Positions 33,231-42,432 of a DNA stretch of 64,000 nt are shown here, piece by piece. Made by a program: the position numbers and the translations under genes. The notes beneath the pieces are model-generated. The model ran no database searches. It saw only the letters and a program-made list of their open reading frames with translations, and was not told where the DNA came from. The first letter of the stretch is position 1, and every line of letters starts with the position of its first letter. The DNA comes from DAIDKA01 sp036489445. Its GTDB lineage: Bacteria; Pseudomonadota; Gammaproteobacteria; Steroidobacterales; Steroidobacteraceae. The stretch lies in NCBI GenBank assembly GCA_036489445.1, contig DASXFV010000095.1, positions 59,545 to 123,544 of the forward strand. Direction: 5' to 3'.

Positions 33231-35489
33231 TCAGGCGCTGGGTTGACGCGCCTCGAGGCGGTCAATCTTGCGCGGCCATCCCCGACGCAAAACGCTGCCG
33301 CGCTGTGCCCGTTGACCCCGGTATTCCTTGAGGTCCGCCCAGTCCAGGGTCTTGCACTGGTCGCCCGTCCACAGCAGCAGGGCCCCGCCTTTGGGTACCA
33401 CGGCCAGGCCCGCCAGAAACTCTTCCCGGGTGGCCAGCTTCCTGGCACTTATGTCGTACAGCTTGTTGCCCTTGCCGCGCGGCATTTCCGGGACGTCAGC
33501 CACCGGAAAGACCAGCAGCTTGCCCTCATTGCTGACGGCGGCGACCAGCGCATCCGGTCCCGGCACCAGGGCTGGCGGCAACACCAGGGCCGCCTCCGGG
33601 ACATTGAGTACGGTCTTGCCGGCGCGCCGGTCAGTGACCAGGTCTTTGAATCGCGCTGTGAAGCCATAGCCCGCATCGCTGGCGAGCAGCCACAGGTCCT
33701 CAGGCTCGCCCAGCATGACACCGGCGAAGCGGGCCCCGTCCGGCGGATTCAGGCGGCCCGACAACGGCTCCCCCTGGCCGCGCGCCGAGGGCAGGGAATG
33801 CGCCGGCAAGGTGTAGGTGCGCCCGGTGCTGTCGATGAAGACGGCATTCTGCAGGCTGCGCCCGCGCGCCAGGGCCTGGCAGGCATCGCCGCTGCGGTAC
33901 GAGAGCGTCAGCGGGTCGATGTCATGGCCCTTCGCCGAGCGGGCATAGCCCCCGGTGGACAGCACCACCGTGACCGGCTCGTTGGCGATCAGCGCGCTCT
34001 CATCAATCGCCTGTGCCGCCTCGCGTTCGACCAGTTTGGTGCGCCGGTCATCGCCATGTTGATCCGCATCGGCGCGGATCTCGCCGGCGACCAGGCGGCG
34101 CAGCTTGGCCTTGCTGGCCAGCAGCGCTTCGATCTCGGCGCGATCCTGCGCCAGTGACTGCTGCTCGTCGCGGATCTTCATCTCTTCCAGCTTCGCCAGG
34201 TGGCGCAACCGGGTGTTGAGGATCTCCTCGGCCTGCTCTTCCGACAGTTTGAAGCGCTTGATCAGCACCGGCTTGGGCTCATCCTCGCGGCGGATGATGC
34301 GGATCACCTCGTCCAGGTTCAGGAACGCGATCAGCAGGCCTTCCAGGATGTGCAGCCGTCGGCTGACCTTGTCCAATCGGTACTGCAGGCGCCGGGTCAC
34401 GGTCGCAGTGCGGAACTGCAGCCACGCGGTCAGCACGTCGCGCAATCCCATGACGCGGGGGCGGCCGTCCAGCCCGATGATGTTCAGGTTGACGCGATAG
34501 TTGCGCTCCAGGTCCGTGGTGGCGAACAGGTGCTTCATCACCTCATCCACATCGACCCGGTTGGAGCGCGGCACGATCACCAGGCGCGTCGCGTTCTCAT
34601 GGTCGGACTCATCCCGCAGGTCCTCCACCATCGGCAGTTTCTTCGCCCGCATCTGCTCGGCGATCTGTTCGATGACCTTGGTGGGCGAGACCTGCCAGGG
34701 GAAGGCATTGACGACCACATTGCCGTCCTCGATCACATAGGTGGCGCGGGCCCTGAAGCTGCCCAGTCCCGTTTCGTAGAACTGTTTCAGATCCGCTCGC
34801 GGCGAGATGATCTCGGCACCGGTCGGCAGATCCGGCCCCTTGATGAACTTCATCAGCTGGGCGACGCTCGCCTCCGGCTCCTCCAACAGATGGATACAGG
34901 CGTTGGCAACCTCGCGCAGGTTGTGCGGCGGGATGTCCGTGGCCATGCCCACGGCGATCCCCGTGGTGCCATTCAACAGCAGATTCGGCAGCCGCGCCGG
35001 CAGGAACACCGGCTCCTCGAGCGTGCCATCGAAGTTCAGCGACCAGTCCACCGTGCCGCTGCCGAGCTCGCCCAGCAGCACATCGGCATAGCGGGTGAGC
35101 TTGGATTCCGTATAACGCATGGCCGCAAAGGACTTCGGATCATCCTGCGAGCCCCAGTTGCCCTGCCCGTCCACGATGGGGTAGCGGTAGGCGAACGGCT
35201 GCGCCATGAGCACCATGGCCTCATAGCAGGCGCTGTCCCCATGCGGGTGGAACTTGCCGATGACATCGCCGACCGTACGGGCCGATTTCTTGTGCTTGTT
35301 GGCCGCCGCCAGGCCCAGCTCGCTCATGGCGTAGATGATGCGCCGCTGCACCGGCTTCAGCCCATCGCCGAGGAAGGGCAGCGCGCGATCGAGAATCACG
35401 TACATCGAGTAGTCGAGGTAGGCCTTCTCGGTGAAGGTGCGCAGCGGCTGGCGTTCGACGCCTTCGAAATTCAGTTCCTGGTCCTGCAT
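33231..35489 (-). CDS. parC: DNA topoisomerase IV subunit A
   Basis: Breakage-reunion subunit of topoisomerase IV, which decatenates daughter chromosomes. The 752-residue protein begins near LRTFTEKAYLDYSMYVI; the catalytic Tyr is in the AAMRYTESK motif, and the QRRIIYAMSELG quinolone-region stretch is present. The C-terminal beta-propeller is short, as in ParC and unlike GyrA, which is consistent with an adjacent parE. The ATG at 35489 is 3 nt after the parE stop. Confidence 0.96.
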   Translation of the reverse strand: MQDQELNFEGVERQPLRTFTEKAYLDYSMYVILDRALPFLGDGLKPVQRRIIYAMSELGLAAANKHKKSARTVGDVIGKFHPHGDSACYEAMVLMAQPFAYRYPIVDGQGNWGSQDDPKSFAAMRYTESKLTRYADVLLGELGSGTVDWSLNFDGTLEEPVFLPARLPNLLLNGTTGIAVGMATDIPPHNLREVANACIHLLEEPEASVAQLMKFIKGPDLPTGAEIISPRADLKQFYETGLGSFRARATYVIEDGNVVVNAFPWQVSPTKVIEQIAEQMRAKKLPMVEDLRDESDHENATRLVIVPRSNRVDVDEVMKHLFATTDLERNYRVNLNIIGLDGRPRVMGLRDVLTAWLQFRTATVTRRLQYRLDKVSRRLHILEGLLIAFLNLDEVIRIIRREDEPKPVLIKRFKLSEEQAEEILNTRLRHLAKLEEMKIRDEQQSLAQDRAEIEALLASKAKLRRLVAGEIRADADQHGDDRRTKLVEREAAQAIDESALIANEPVTVVLSTGGYARSAKGHDIDPLTLSYRSGDACQALARGRSLQNAVFIDSTGRTYTLPAHSLPSARGQGEPLSGRLNPPDGARFAGVMLGEPEDLWLLASDAGYGFTARFKDLVTDRRAGKTVLNVPEAALVLPPALVPGPDALVAAVSNEGKLLVFPVADVPEMPRGKGNKLYDISARKLATREEFLAGLAVVPKGGALLLWTGDQCKTLDWADLKEYRGQRAQRGSVLRRGWPRKIDRLEARQPSA

Positions 35490-35492
35490 GCC

Positions 35493-37388
35493 TTATACCT
35501 GCACCTCGGCCAGATTGCCGTTGGTTTCCAGCCATTCACGGCGATCCGCGGCGCGCTTCTTGGCGAGCAGCATGTCCATGAGCTGATCGGTGTTGTCCCC
35601 GGCATCCACGGTCAGCTGTACCAGCCGCCGGGTGCGCGGATCGATGGTGGTCTCGCGCAGTTGCGAGGGATTCATCTCGCCCAGACCCTTGAAGCGGGTC
35701 ACGGAGGGTTTGGTGCGCGCGTTCTCCTTGGCGATGCGCGCGAGGATCTGGTCACGCTCGGCATCATCCAGGGCGTAGTGGATCTGCTTGCCCGCATCGA
35801 TGCGATACAGCGGCGGCATGGCGACATAGATGTGCCCACCGGTGACCAGTGGTCGGAAGTGGCGCAGGAACAGCGCGCACAGCAGGGTTGCGATGTGCAG
35901 ACCATCCGAGTCCGCATCGGCGAGGATGCAGACCTTGTGGTAGCGCAGCTGCGATATATCCGCCGAGCCCGGCTCGACCCCCAGCGCAATGCTGATATTG
36001 TGCACTTCCTCGGATGAGGCGATGGAATTGGACTCCAGCTCCCAGGTGTTCAGGATCTTGCCCCGCAGCGGCATGATGGCCTGGAACTCGCGTTCCCGCG
36101 CCTGCTTGGCGCTGCCGCCGGCGGAATCACCTTCCACCAGGAACAGCTCCGAGCGGCGCGGCTCCTGGCTGGTGCAATCGGCCAGCTTTCCCGGCAGGGC
36201 AGGCCCCCCGGAGATGCGCTTGCGCACCACGCGCTGCGCGGCGCGCGCGCGCTCCTGGGCATTGGCAATGGCAAACTGCGCAATGCGTTCACCCGCATCG
36301 GCGTGACCGTTCAGCCACAACGCCATCGAATCGCGGACAAAACCCTCAACCAGCGCCGCGGCATCCCGCGAGGCCAGCCGCTCCTTCATCTGTCCGGCGA
36401 ACTGCGGCTCGCGCATCTTCACCGACAGTACATAACAGCACTTGTCCCACACATCCTCCGGCGTGAGCTTGATGCCGCGCGGCACGAGATTGCGGAACTC
36501 GCAAAACTCGCGCACCGCCTGCGCAAGTCCCGAACGCAGACCGTTGATGTGGGTGCCGCCCTCGCTGGTGGGAATCAGGTTCACATAGCTCTCGCCGAAC
36601 ACGGCCGGCAGATTCGGCGCCCACAACAGCGCATAACCGACCGCATCGGCCTCAGTCTCGCGTGCGGCGGTGATGGGCTCGGCGGGCAGACGCTCGGTGG
36701 ACTCGAGCTCCTCCATCAGGTAGGCGCCCAGGTCCCCGCTGTAGAACCATTCATCCTGCTCGCCGGTGGCCTCGTTGCGGAAGGTGATGCGCAGACCTGC
36801 ACTGAGCACCGCCTTCGCCTTGAGCATGTGCCGCAGCTGGGGCACGGAGAACTTGTCGGAATCAAAGAATTTTGGATCCGGCCAGAAATGTACGGTGGTG
36901 CCGGTATTGCGCTGACCGACCGTGCCGCTCGCGGCAAGCTTGTCGTGCACCTTGCCGTCCTTGAAGGAGATGCGGTATTCCCTGCCCCCGCGACGGATGG
37001 TGCAGTCCAGGCGGCTGGACAGTGCATTGACCACCGAGACGCCGACCCCGTGCAGGCCGCCGGAGAATTTGTAGGCCGCCTTGTCGGAAAACTTTCCGCC
37101 GGCGTGCAGGCGCGTGAGAATCAGCTCGACACCGCTCACCTTCTCCTGCGGATGGATGTCCACCGGCATGCCCCGGCCGTTGTCGGTGACCTGCAATGAC
37201 CCGTCCTTGAAGAGCGTGACATCGATCTGCGTGCAGTAGCCGGCCGTCGCCTCATCGACGCTGTTGTCGATGACTTCGTGGGCCAGGTGATTGGGGCGCG
37301 AGGTGTGGGTGTACATGCCCGGGCGGCGACGCACGGGCTCCAAACCACTCAGGACTTCAATATCAGAGGCTGTGTAACTTTGGCTCAT
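35493..37388 (-). CDS. parE: DNA topoisomerase IV subunit B
   Basis: ATPase subunit of topoisomerase IV. The 631 residues have the GHKL motifs EVIDNSVDEA, DNGRGMPVD and GGLHGVGVSVVNA, and the TOPRIM motifs EGDSAGG and DADSDG. Starting at the ATG at 37388 gives MSQSYTASDIEVLSGLEPVRRRPGMYT in family register; a TTG four codons upstream is less likely. Its length and the loss of the GyrB insertion mark it as ParE. It is upstream of parC in the same direction. Confidence 0.96.
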   Translation of the reverse strand: MSQSYTASDIEVLSGLEPVRRRPGMYTHTSRPNHLAHEVIDNSVDEATAGYCTQIDVTLFKDGSLQVTDNGRGMPVDIHPQEKVSGVELILTRLHAGGKFSDKAAYKFSGGLHGVGVSVVNALSSRLDCTIRRGGREYRISFKDGKVHDKLAASGTVGQRNTGTTVHFWPDPKFFDSDKFSVPQLRHMLKAKAVLSAGLRITFRNEATGEQDEWFYSGDLGAYLMEELESTERLPAEPITAARETEADAVGYALLWAPNLPAVFGESYVNLIPTSEGGTHINGLRSGLAQAVREFCEFRNLVPRGIKLTPEDVWDKCCYVLSVKMREPQFAGQMKERLASRDAAALVEGFVRDSMALWLNGHADAGERIAQFAIANAQERARAAQRVVRKRISGGPALPGKLADCTSQEPRRSELFLVEGDSAGGSAKQAREREFQAIMPLRGKILNTWELESNSIASSEEVHNISIALGVEPGSADISQLRYHKVCILADADSDGLHIATLLCALFLRHFRPLVTGGHIYVAMPPLYRIDAGKQIHYALDDAERDQILARIAKENARTKPSVTRFKGLGEMNPSQLRETTIDPRTRRLVQLTVDAGDNTDQLMDMLLAKKRAADRREWLETNGNLAEVQV

Positions 37389-37473
37389 CGCTTTGGACAA
37401 TGGATTGCGGAGCGGCAGGGCGCCGCCCGGAGTGGCGCGATCTTATCAGACGATTACACCGACGCCTGATCCA

Positions 37474-38058
37474 TCAATCCAGATCGCCCAGGAGCGAGGC
37501 ACGGATGCGCTCGGCAACCGGCGCCACGACATGACGGTAATGCTCATGATCGACTCCGGCGCTGAGGGTGGCGCCGCCCTTGAGGGCCGTGACCATCGCA
37601 GCGCTGAGCTCAAAGCGCAGAAAATGCACCGCGGAGGTCTTCTCCTCGTTCTCGCGCACCAGGTCTTCATCCGCAATCGCGAACACCTTCTCGAAGCCGG
37701 CCACCTGTATCCAGCAGCGCGCCTCGACACCGCGCAACAGCATCAGCTGTTCACGGCGTATTGCGCCGTCGGGGAACTCCACCAGCAGTGTCGCCTTCCA
37801 GTTGCTGCCGTCGGGAATCAGCGGGTTATAGACTTCCAATTCATCATTGATGCCCTCGGCTTCGAACACGCGCTCGGCGCGCAGCATCTCCTGGATCTGG
37901 TACTGGATGGTCAAACGATCCTCGAAGCACCATGTCATGTTGGGCCCCACGGCCAGGCGCCGGCGACTCTTGTGCTCCAGAACCTGCGCGCGCAACTCGC
38001 TGCGCCTGCGCGAGTACTGCTCGAGGCCGAAGAGTTGTTCTGCGGTGAGCTTTTCCAT
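37474..38058 (-). CDS. DUF3501 family protein
   Basis: Conserved 194-residue protein of unknown function. It is rich in charged residues, with no signal peptide or membrane helix and no metal motif. Features such as GPNMTWCFEDRLTIQYQIQEML and GVDHEHY are those I associate with DUF3501. It is third in a unit with rubrerythrin and an Fe-S protein, starting 10 nt after the latter. This trio recurs in proteobacteria and is thought to act in peroxide or oxygen defence; a protein-protein role with the Fe-S partner is inference. Confidence 0.85.
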   Translation of the reverse strand: MEKLTAEQLFGLEQYSRRRSELRAQVLEHKSRRRLAVGPNMTWCFEDRLTIQYQIQEMLRAERVFEAEGINDELEVYNPLIPDGSNWKATLLVEFPDGAIRREQLMLLRGVEARCWIQVAGFEKVFAIADEDLVRENEEKTSAVHFLRFELSAAMVTALKGGATLSAGVDHEHYRHVVAPVAERIRASLLGDLD

Positions 38059-38068
38059 GCTGAATCCT

Positions 38069-39445
38069 TCAGATTCCGTATGCGAGCCGCAGCAGCTTCA
38101 TGGGGTGCTCCGGGCCCGCGCCAGTGGCCGTGCCTGCCGGCAACAGGCTCTCGATCTGGTGGCCGGCCATGGGACAATCGCTGGTGTAATGCGCAGGCGC
38201 GGCGTTGTGCACCCGGGTCGCCACCGGTTTGCCGATCTTCTCCGAGGCGGCGCGAAATTCCTGCTTGACCGCGTAGGTGCCGTCGTGTCCGGAGCAACGC
38301 TCGATGACATCCACGGTGGTGTCGGGAACCAGCCGCAGCAGATCCCGCGTCTTCAGGCCGATATTCTGCACCCGCAGATGACACGGAACATGGTAGCTGA
38401 CCTTGCCCAGCGAGGTCTTGAATTCAGTCTTCAGCGCCCCGCCCCGGTGACGCAGCATCAGATACTCGAACGGGTCATAGATGCGCGCGGCCACCGCCTT
38501 CACCTCCGGATCATCCGGGAACATCAGCGGCAACTCCTGCTTGAACATCAGCACGCAGCTGGGAATCGGCGCCACGATGTCGTAACCGGCCGCAATCACC
38601 GCCAGCAGCTGCGGAATGTTTTCCTCCTTGTAGGCGGCGACCGTCTTGAGGTCACCCAGCTCCAGGCGCGGCATCCCGCAGCAGCGCTCCTGGGGGACCA
38701 GCCGCACCGGGATGTTGTTGTGATTGAACACCGCCACCAGGTCGGTCGCCAGATCCGGCTCGTTGCGGTTGCCGTAGCACGTCGTGAACAATGCCACCTG
38801 CCCGCGCAGGTCCTCGCGGGAGCCGGGCGGGGCCTGGGCGGGCTGCGGCAGCAGCGGCCCATTCAGTGCGGACAGCCGGCTGCGGGCCGTGCTGGAATGA
38901 AATTCCGGCAGTGGCGCAGCGCGGGACACGCCCAAGGTTTTCTCCAGCAGCACACGGGCCGGCTGGAATCGGTTGACGGCATTGACCACTTCGGCGACCA
39001 CCGGGATGCCGGCGATGCGCCCCACCGCCTCCGTGGAGGCCAGTACGCGATCGCGCAGGCTGAAGCCTTCCCGGGCGGCACGGGTTGCCTTGCCGCGCAG
39101 CATCAGATGCGGAAAATCCACGGCCCAGGGATGCGGCGGCACATAGGGGCATTTGGTCATGAAGCACATGTCACACAGGTAACAGTGGTCCACGACTTCC
39201 CAGTAGACCTGCTTGTCGACACTCTCGAGCTCCCCGGTGGGGGTGGCGTCGATGGCATCGAACAGGGTGGGAAAAGACTGGCACAGGCTGAAGCAGCGTC
39301 GACAGCCGTGGCAGATATCAAAGACGCGGTCGAGTTCCTTGGTCAGCGCCGCTTCGTTGTAGAAATCAGGATTACGCCAGTCGATGGGGTGACGGGTGGG
39401 CGCCTCGAGACTGCCTTCCCGGCCGCCGGTGGGAGCGTTGCTCAT
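38069..39445 (-). CDS. GlpC/HdrD-like (Fe-S)-binding oxidoreductase
   Basis: Heterodisulfide reductase-type Fe-S protein, 458 residues. Two [4Fe-4S] ferredoxin motifs are near the N-terminus: C45, C48, C51, C55 and C88, C91, C94, C99. Two CCG-type Cys-rich domains follow, with QERCCGMPRLELGD and VPCHLRVQ...ERCSGHDG. It probably passes electrons to rubrerythrin or an unknown acceptor. It lies 66 nt after the rubrerythrin gene, behind a strong hairpin, and 10 nt before the DUF3501 gene. No flavin-binding partner is adjacent, so it is not a full GlpABC complex. Confidence 0.88.
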   Translation of the reverse strand: MSNAPTGGREGSLEAPTRHPIDWRNPDFYNEAALTKELDRVFDICHGCRRCFSLCQSFPTLFDAIDATPTGELESVDKQVYWEVVDHCYLCDMCFMTKCPYVPPHPWAVDFPHLMLRGKATRAAREGFSLRDRVLASTEAVGRIAGIPVVAEVVNAVNRFQPARVLLEKTLGVSRAAPLPEFHSSTARSRLSALNGPLLPQPAQAPPGSREDLRGQVALFTTCYGNRNEPDLATDLVAVFNHNNIPVRLVPQERCCGMPRLELGDLKTVAAYKEENIPQLLAVIAAGYDIVAPIPSCVLMFKQELPLMFPDDPEVKAVAARIYDPFEYLMLRHRGGALKTEFKTSLGKVSYHVPCHLRVQNIGLKTRDLLRLVPDTTVDVIERCSGHDGTYAVKQEFRAASEKIGKPVATRVHNAAPAHYTSDCPMAGHQIESLLPAGTATGAGPEHPMKLLRLAYGI

Positions 39446-39468
39446 CGATATCCTTCAGACCCAGGGCC

Positions 39469-39495
39469 CAGGAACCGGATTCCTGCCGGTTCCTG
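39469..39495. repeat. Perfect 10-bp stem-loop between rubrerythrin and Fe-S protein genes
   Basis: CAGGAACCGG (39469-39478) and CCGGTTCCTG (39486-39495) are exact reverse complements separated by a 7-nt loop. There is no U-tract on the minus strand, so it is better explained as an mRNA-stabilising stem or processing site. Such a stem would let rubrerythrin be made in excess over the downstream Fe-S protein and DUF3501 protein. Confidence 0.7.
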
Positions 39496-39511
39496 AGCAG
39501 GACTCAAGCGA

Positions 39512-39925
39512 TCACATCGAGTCCAGTGCCTTCTGGAAACGATTGGCGTGTGAGCGCTCCGCCTTGGCGAGCGTCTCGAACCAGTCCGCGATTTCCGCGA
39601 AGCCTTCTTCACGGGCCGACTTGGCCATACCCGGATACATGTCCGAGTACTCGTGGGTCTCACCGGCGATGGCGGATTTGAGGTTCAGCTTGGTGTCGCC
39701 AATGGGCAGGCCGGTGGCCGGGTCGCCGACGGCCTCCAGGTACTCCAGATGGCCGTGCGCATGGCCGGTCTCGCCTTCCGCAGTGGACCGGAAGACCGCT
39801 GACACGTCGTTGTAGCCTTCAACGTCCGCCTTTGATGCGAAATACAGATAACGGCGATTGGCCTGGGATTCCCCGGCAAATGCTTCCTTCAGATGGGTTT
39901 CGGTCTTGCTGCCCTTGAGGTTCAC
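39512..39925 (-). CDS. Rubrerythrin-family protein without rubredoxin domain
   Basis: Ferritin-like di-iron peroxidase of 137 residues. Ligand patterns AFAGESQANRRY, EGETGHAHGH, AIAGETHEYSDMY and AKAERSHANRF supply the Glu/His residues of the di-iron site. The C-terminal rubredoxin domain of classical rubrerythrins is absent, so electrons must come from another protein, plausibly the next gene. The start is a GTG at 39925 with AGGAG at 6 nt. A 17-bp palindrome lies 45-61 bp upstream. A role in peroxide reduction is family knowledge. Confidence 0.9.
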   Translation of the reverse strand: MNLKGSKTETHLKEAFAGESQANRRYLYFASKADVEGYNDVSAVFRSTAEGETGHAHGHLEYLEAVGDPATGLPIGDTKLNLKSAIAGETHEYSDMYPGMAKSAREEGFAEIADWFETLAKAERSHANRFQKALDSM

Positions 39926-39964
39926 GGTGGTCTCCTGCGAAGGTGGTGCGATGATCTTGGGATG

Positions 39965-39992
39965 TACGAATTAGACTTGGTCTAATATCGTA
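39965..39992. promoter_or_regulatory. Large palindromic operator between rubrerythrin and xseB genes
   Basis: ATTAGAC-TTG-GTCTAAT (39970-39986) is a perfect inverted repeat. Outer arms TACGA (39965-39969) and TCGTA (39988-39992) extend it, with one extra base on the right. It sits 45-61 bp before the rubrerythrin GTG and contains TCTAAT, a possible -10 element, on each strand. The cognate regulator is unknown: an Rrf2, LysR (T-N11-A) or MarR protein could fit, and the site does not match Fur, PerR or IscR consensus sequences that I know. Confidence 0.7.
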
Positions 39993-40064
39993 TGACTTTA
40001 TTCGCGTCGGTCGGCATCGTCAACCGCTTTGACCTGCCGCCCGCGCACTGTATAAGGTGCAATT

Positions 40065-40364
40065 GTGACCCGAACCGCCCAATCTGCCAGCAATCCTGTG
40101 GACGCACCGGTGGAGGAGACCCCGGTGGATTTCGAGCGCTCGCTCGCGGAGCTGGAGGGCCTCGTGGCACGCCTGGAGCAAGGTGACCTGCCGCTGGATG
40201 AGGCCCTGAGGTCCTTCGAGCGGGGTGTTGCGCTGACGCGTCAGTGTCAGGGGGCCCTGAAAGCCGCTCAGCAGAAGGTTGAGATCCTGTTGAATAACAA
40301 TGCCGGCGCCGTCCCGGAGCCGTTCACGGAAAACGTCGAAGCCGTTCTGGCGTCAGGGGAGTAG
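40065..40364 (+). CDS. xseB: Exodeoxyribonuclease VII small subunit
   Basis: Small subunit of exonuclease VII, which degrades single-stranded DNA together with XseA. The 99 residues include the helical core FERSLAELEGLVARLEQGDLPLDEAL and FERGVAL, typical of XseB, with slightly extended termini. The start is a GTG at 40065 with AAGGTG upstream. It lies before dxs as in most gammaproteobacteria, but ispA is missing from between them. Confidence 0.94.
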   Translation: MTRTAQSASNPVDAPVEETPVDFERSLAELEGLVARLEQGDLPLDEALRSFERGVALTRQCQGALKAAQQKVEILLNNNAGAVPEPFTENVEAVLASGE

Positions 40365-40368
40365 CCCT

Positions 40369-40382
40369 TAGGCTTAAGCCTA
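40369..40382. repeat. 14-bp perfect palindrome after xseB
   Basis: TAGGCTTAAGCCTA (40369-40382) begins 4 nt after the xseB stop and is its own reverse complement. It has no loop and no T-run, so a terminator is unlikely. It could be a regulator site for dxs, which starts 120 bp further on. The remainder of the 138-bp gap shows no clear promoter. Confidence 0.35.
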
Positions 40383-40502
40383 CCGGACGCCCTGGCCGGG
40401 CATCTTTCAGACCCCTCCCATACCTTATCCCGATTGCACTCGTTAGACTGAAGCTCCTGCCCATTGTGCACGGCGCGCTACAGAGGTCATAAAGTTTTCC
40501 CC

Positions 40503-42407
40503 ATGCCCAAGCCTGAAGGCACCTATCCCCTGCTGAGCAGCATCCAGTCCCCGGCGGACCTGCGCCAACTGCCCGCTGGCAAGCTGCCCGAGCTGGCGGT
40601 GGAACTGCGCGAATTCCTGATCCAGAGTGTCAGCACCCGTGGCGGTCACTTCGCCGCCGGCTTGGGCACGGTGGAGCTGACCATCGCCCTGCACTACGTG
40701 TATGACACTCCCCAGGACAAGCTGGTCTGGGACGTGGGTCACCAGGCCTATCCGCACAAGGTGCTGACCGGCCGGCGCGACCGGCTGCACACGATCAAGC
40801 AGCGCGACGGCCTCGCGCCCTTCCCGACCCCGGCGGAAAGCGAATATGACACGTTCAGCGTGGGGCATTCGAGCACCTCGGTCAGCGCCGCCTTGGGAAT
40901 GGCCATCGCGGCCGCTCACCAGGGCAGCGAACGGCGCGCCGTCGCCATCATCGGCGATGGTGCCATGACGGCCGGTCTGGCCTTCGAGGCGCTGTGCCAC
41001 GCCGGCTCCCTGCCCAATGACCTCCTGGTGGTGCTCAACGACAACGAAATGTCGATCTCCGAGAACGTCGGTGCGCTGTCCAACTATCTTGCCCGGGTGC
41101 TCTCGGGTCGGTTCTATTCCCACTTGCGCGCCGGCAGCAAGAAGGTCCTGGCGCCCATGCCGACGGTGTGGGAACTGGCGCGTCGTTCGGAGGAACACAT
41201 GAAGGGCATGGTCCTGCCGGGCACCATGTTCGAGGAAATGGGGTTCAACTACATCGGCCCCGTCGACGGTCACGACCTCAAGGCGCTGCTGACTACCTTG
41301 AAGAACGTCAAGCAATTGAAGGGGCCGCAGTTCCTGCATGTGGTGACGCGCAAAGGCAAGGGCTACGCCCCCGCCGAGGCCGACCCCATCAAGTGGCATG
41401 GACCCGGTCCATTCGATCCGCGCAGCGGCACCATTTTCAAGGAAAAGAGCCAGGGCCCCACCTACTCGCAGGTGTTCGGCCAGTGGCTGTGTGACATCGC
41501 CGCGGCTGACCCGGCGATCATCGCCATCACCCCCGCGATGCGCGAGGGCTCCGGCCTGGTCGAATACTCGAAGCGCTTTCCCGAGCGCTACTTTGACGTT
41601 GCCATTGCCGAGCAGCACGCCGTCACCCTGGCCGCGGGACTGGCGACCGCGGGGCTGAAGCCCGTGGTGGCCATCTACTCCACCTTCCTGCAGCGCGGCT
41701 ACGACCAGCTGATCCATGACGTCGCCTTACAGAAACTGCCGGTGACTTTTGCCATTGACCGGGCCGGCATGGTCGGCAGCGATGGGGCGACCCATCAGGG
41801 CAGCTTCGACCTTTCTTTCATGCGCTGCATCCCCAACATGGTGATCATGGCGCCCGCCGATGAGAACGAATGCCGGCAGATGCTCTACACGGCCACCACC
41901 GTGCAGGGGCCGGCCGCGGTGCGCTATCCGCGGGGTGCAGGGCCGGGTACGCCTACGGTGTCCCAGATGACCGCCCTGCCCATTGGCCGTGCGGAACTGC
42001 GTCGTCACGGTCGTTCGGGACTCGCGCTGATCGCCGTCGGTTCGATGGTGGCCCCGGCCCAGAAGATCGCCGAGCGGCTGGATGCGACGCTGGTGAACCT
42101 GCGGTTCATCAAGCCCATGGACGAGGACCTGGTGCTGGAGATCGCCTCGCGCCACAGAGCCGTCGTGACACTGGAGGAGAATGTCGTCGCCGGCGGCGCC
42201 GGCAGTGCCATCGGGGAATTGCTGGCGGCCCATGACATCCTCATCAACCTGCTGCACATCGGTATTCCGGACCGCTTCATCGAGCACGGCTCGCGCGAGG
42301 AGTGTCTGAATCTTGCCGGCCTGGATACCGCTTCGCTGAACGCCACCATCGAGCTGTGGTGGGTGCGCCACTCGGCCACCCGCACCCGCTCGGTCGGCGC
42401 CATCTAG
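40503..42407 (+). CDS. dxs: 1-deoxy-D-xylulose-5-phosphate synthase
   Basis: Thiamine-diphosphate enzyme joining pyruvate and glyceraldehyde 3-phosphate, the entry to the MEP isoprenoid pathway. The 634-residue protein contains the ThDP motif GDGAMTAGLAFEAL...LNDN, the catalytic region VGHSSTSVSAALG and the transketolase Glu motif FDVAIAEQHAV. The ATG at 40503 gives the usual N-terminus; the upstream open frame was rejected. It supplies IPP/DMAPP for the hopanoid genes 8-20 kb away. Confidence 0.97.
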   Translation: MPKPEGTYPLLSSIQSPADLRQLPAGKLPELAVELREFLIQSVSTRGGHFAAGLGTVELTIALHYVYDTPQDKLVWDVGHQAYPHKVLTGRRDRLHTIKQRDGLAPFPTPAESEYDTFSVGHSSTSVSAALGMAIAAAHQGSERRAVAIIGDGAMTAGLAFEALCHAGSLPNDLLVVLNDNEMSISENVGALSNYLARVLSGRFYSHLRAGSKKVLAPMPTVWELARRSEEHMKGMVLPGTMFEEMGFNYIGPVDGHDLKALLTTLKNVKQLKGPQFLHVVTRKGKGYAPAEADPIKWHGPGPFDPRSGTIFKEKSQGPTYSQVFGQWLCDIAAADPAIIAITPAMREGSGLVEYSKRFPERYFDVAIAEQHAVTLAAGLATAGLKPVVAIYSTFLQRGYDQLIHDVALQKLPVTFAIDRAGMVGSDGATHQGSFDLSFMRCIPNMVIMAPADENECRQMLYTATTVQGPAAVRYPRGAGPGTPTVSQMTALPIGRAELRRHGRSGLALIAVGSMVAPAQKIAERLDATLVNLRFIKPMDEDLVLEIASRHRAVVTLEENVVAGGAGSAIGELLAAHDILINLLHIGIPDRFIEHGSREECLNLAGLDTASLNATIELWWVRHSATRTRSVGAI

Positions 42408-42432
42408 CGAATTTTCGCAACACCCACCGAAC

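Noticed and set aside
34200..36017. 605-codon open frame on the plus strand across parC and parE
   Set aside because: Antisense to two essential conserved genes with clear motifs; composition is typical of high-GC shadows.
37847..39496. 549-codon plus-strand frame across the DUF3501 and Fe-S genes
   Set aside because: Shadow frame; the minus-strand proteins have complete metal motifs and tight operon spacing.
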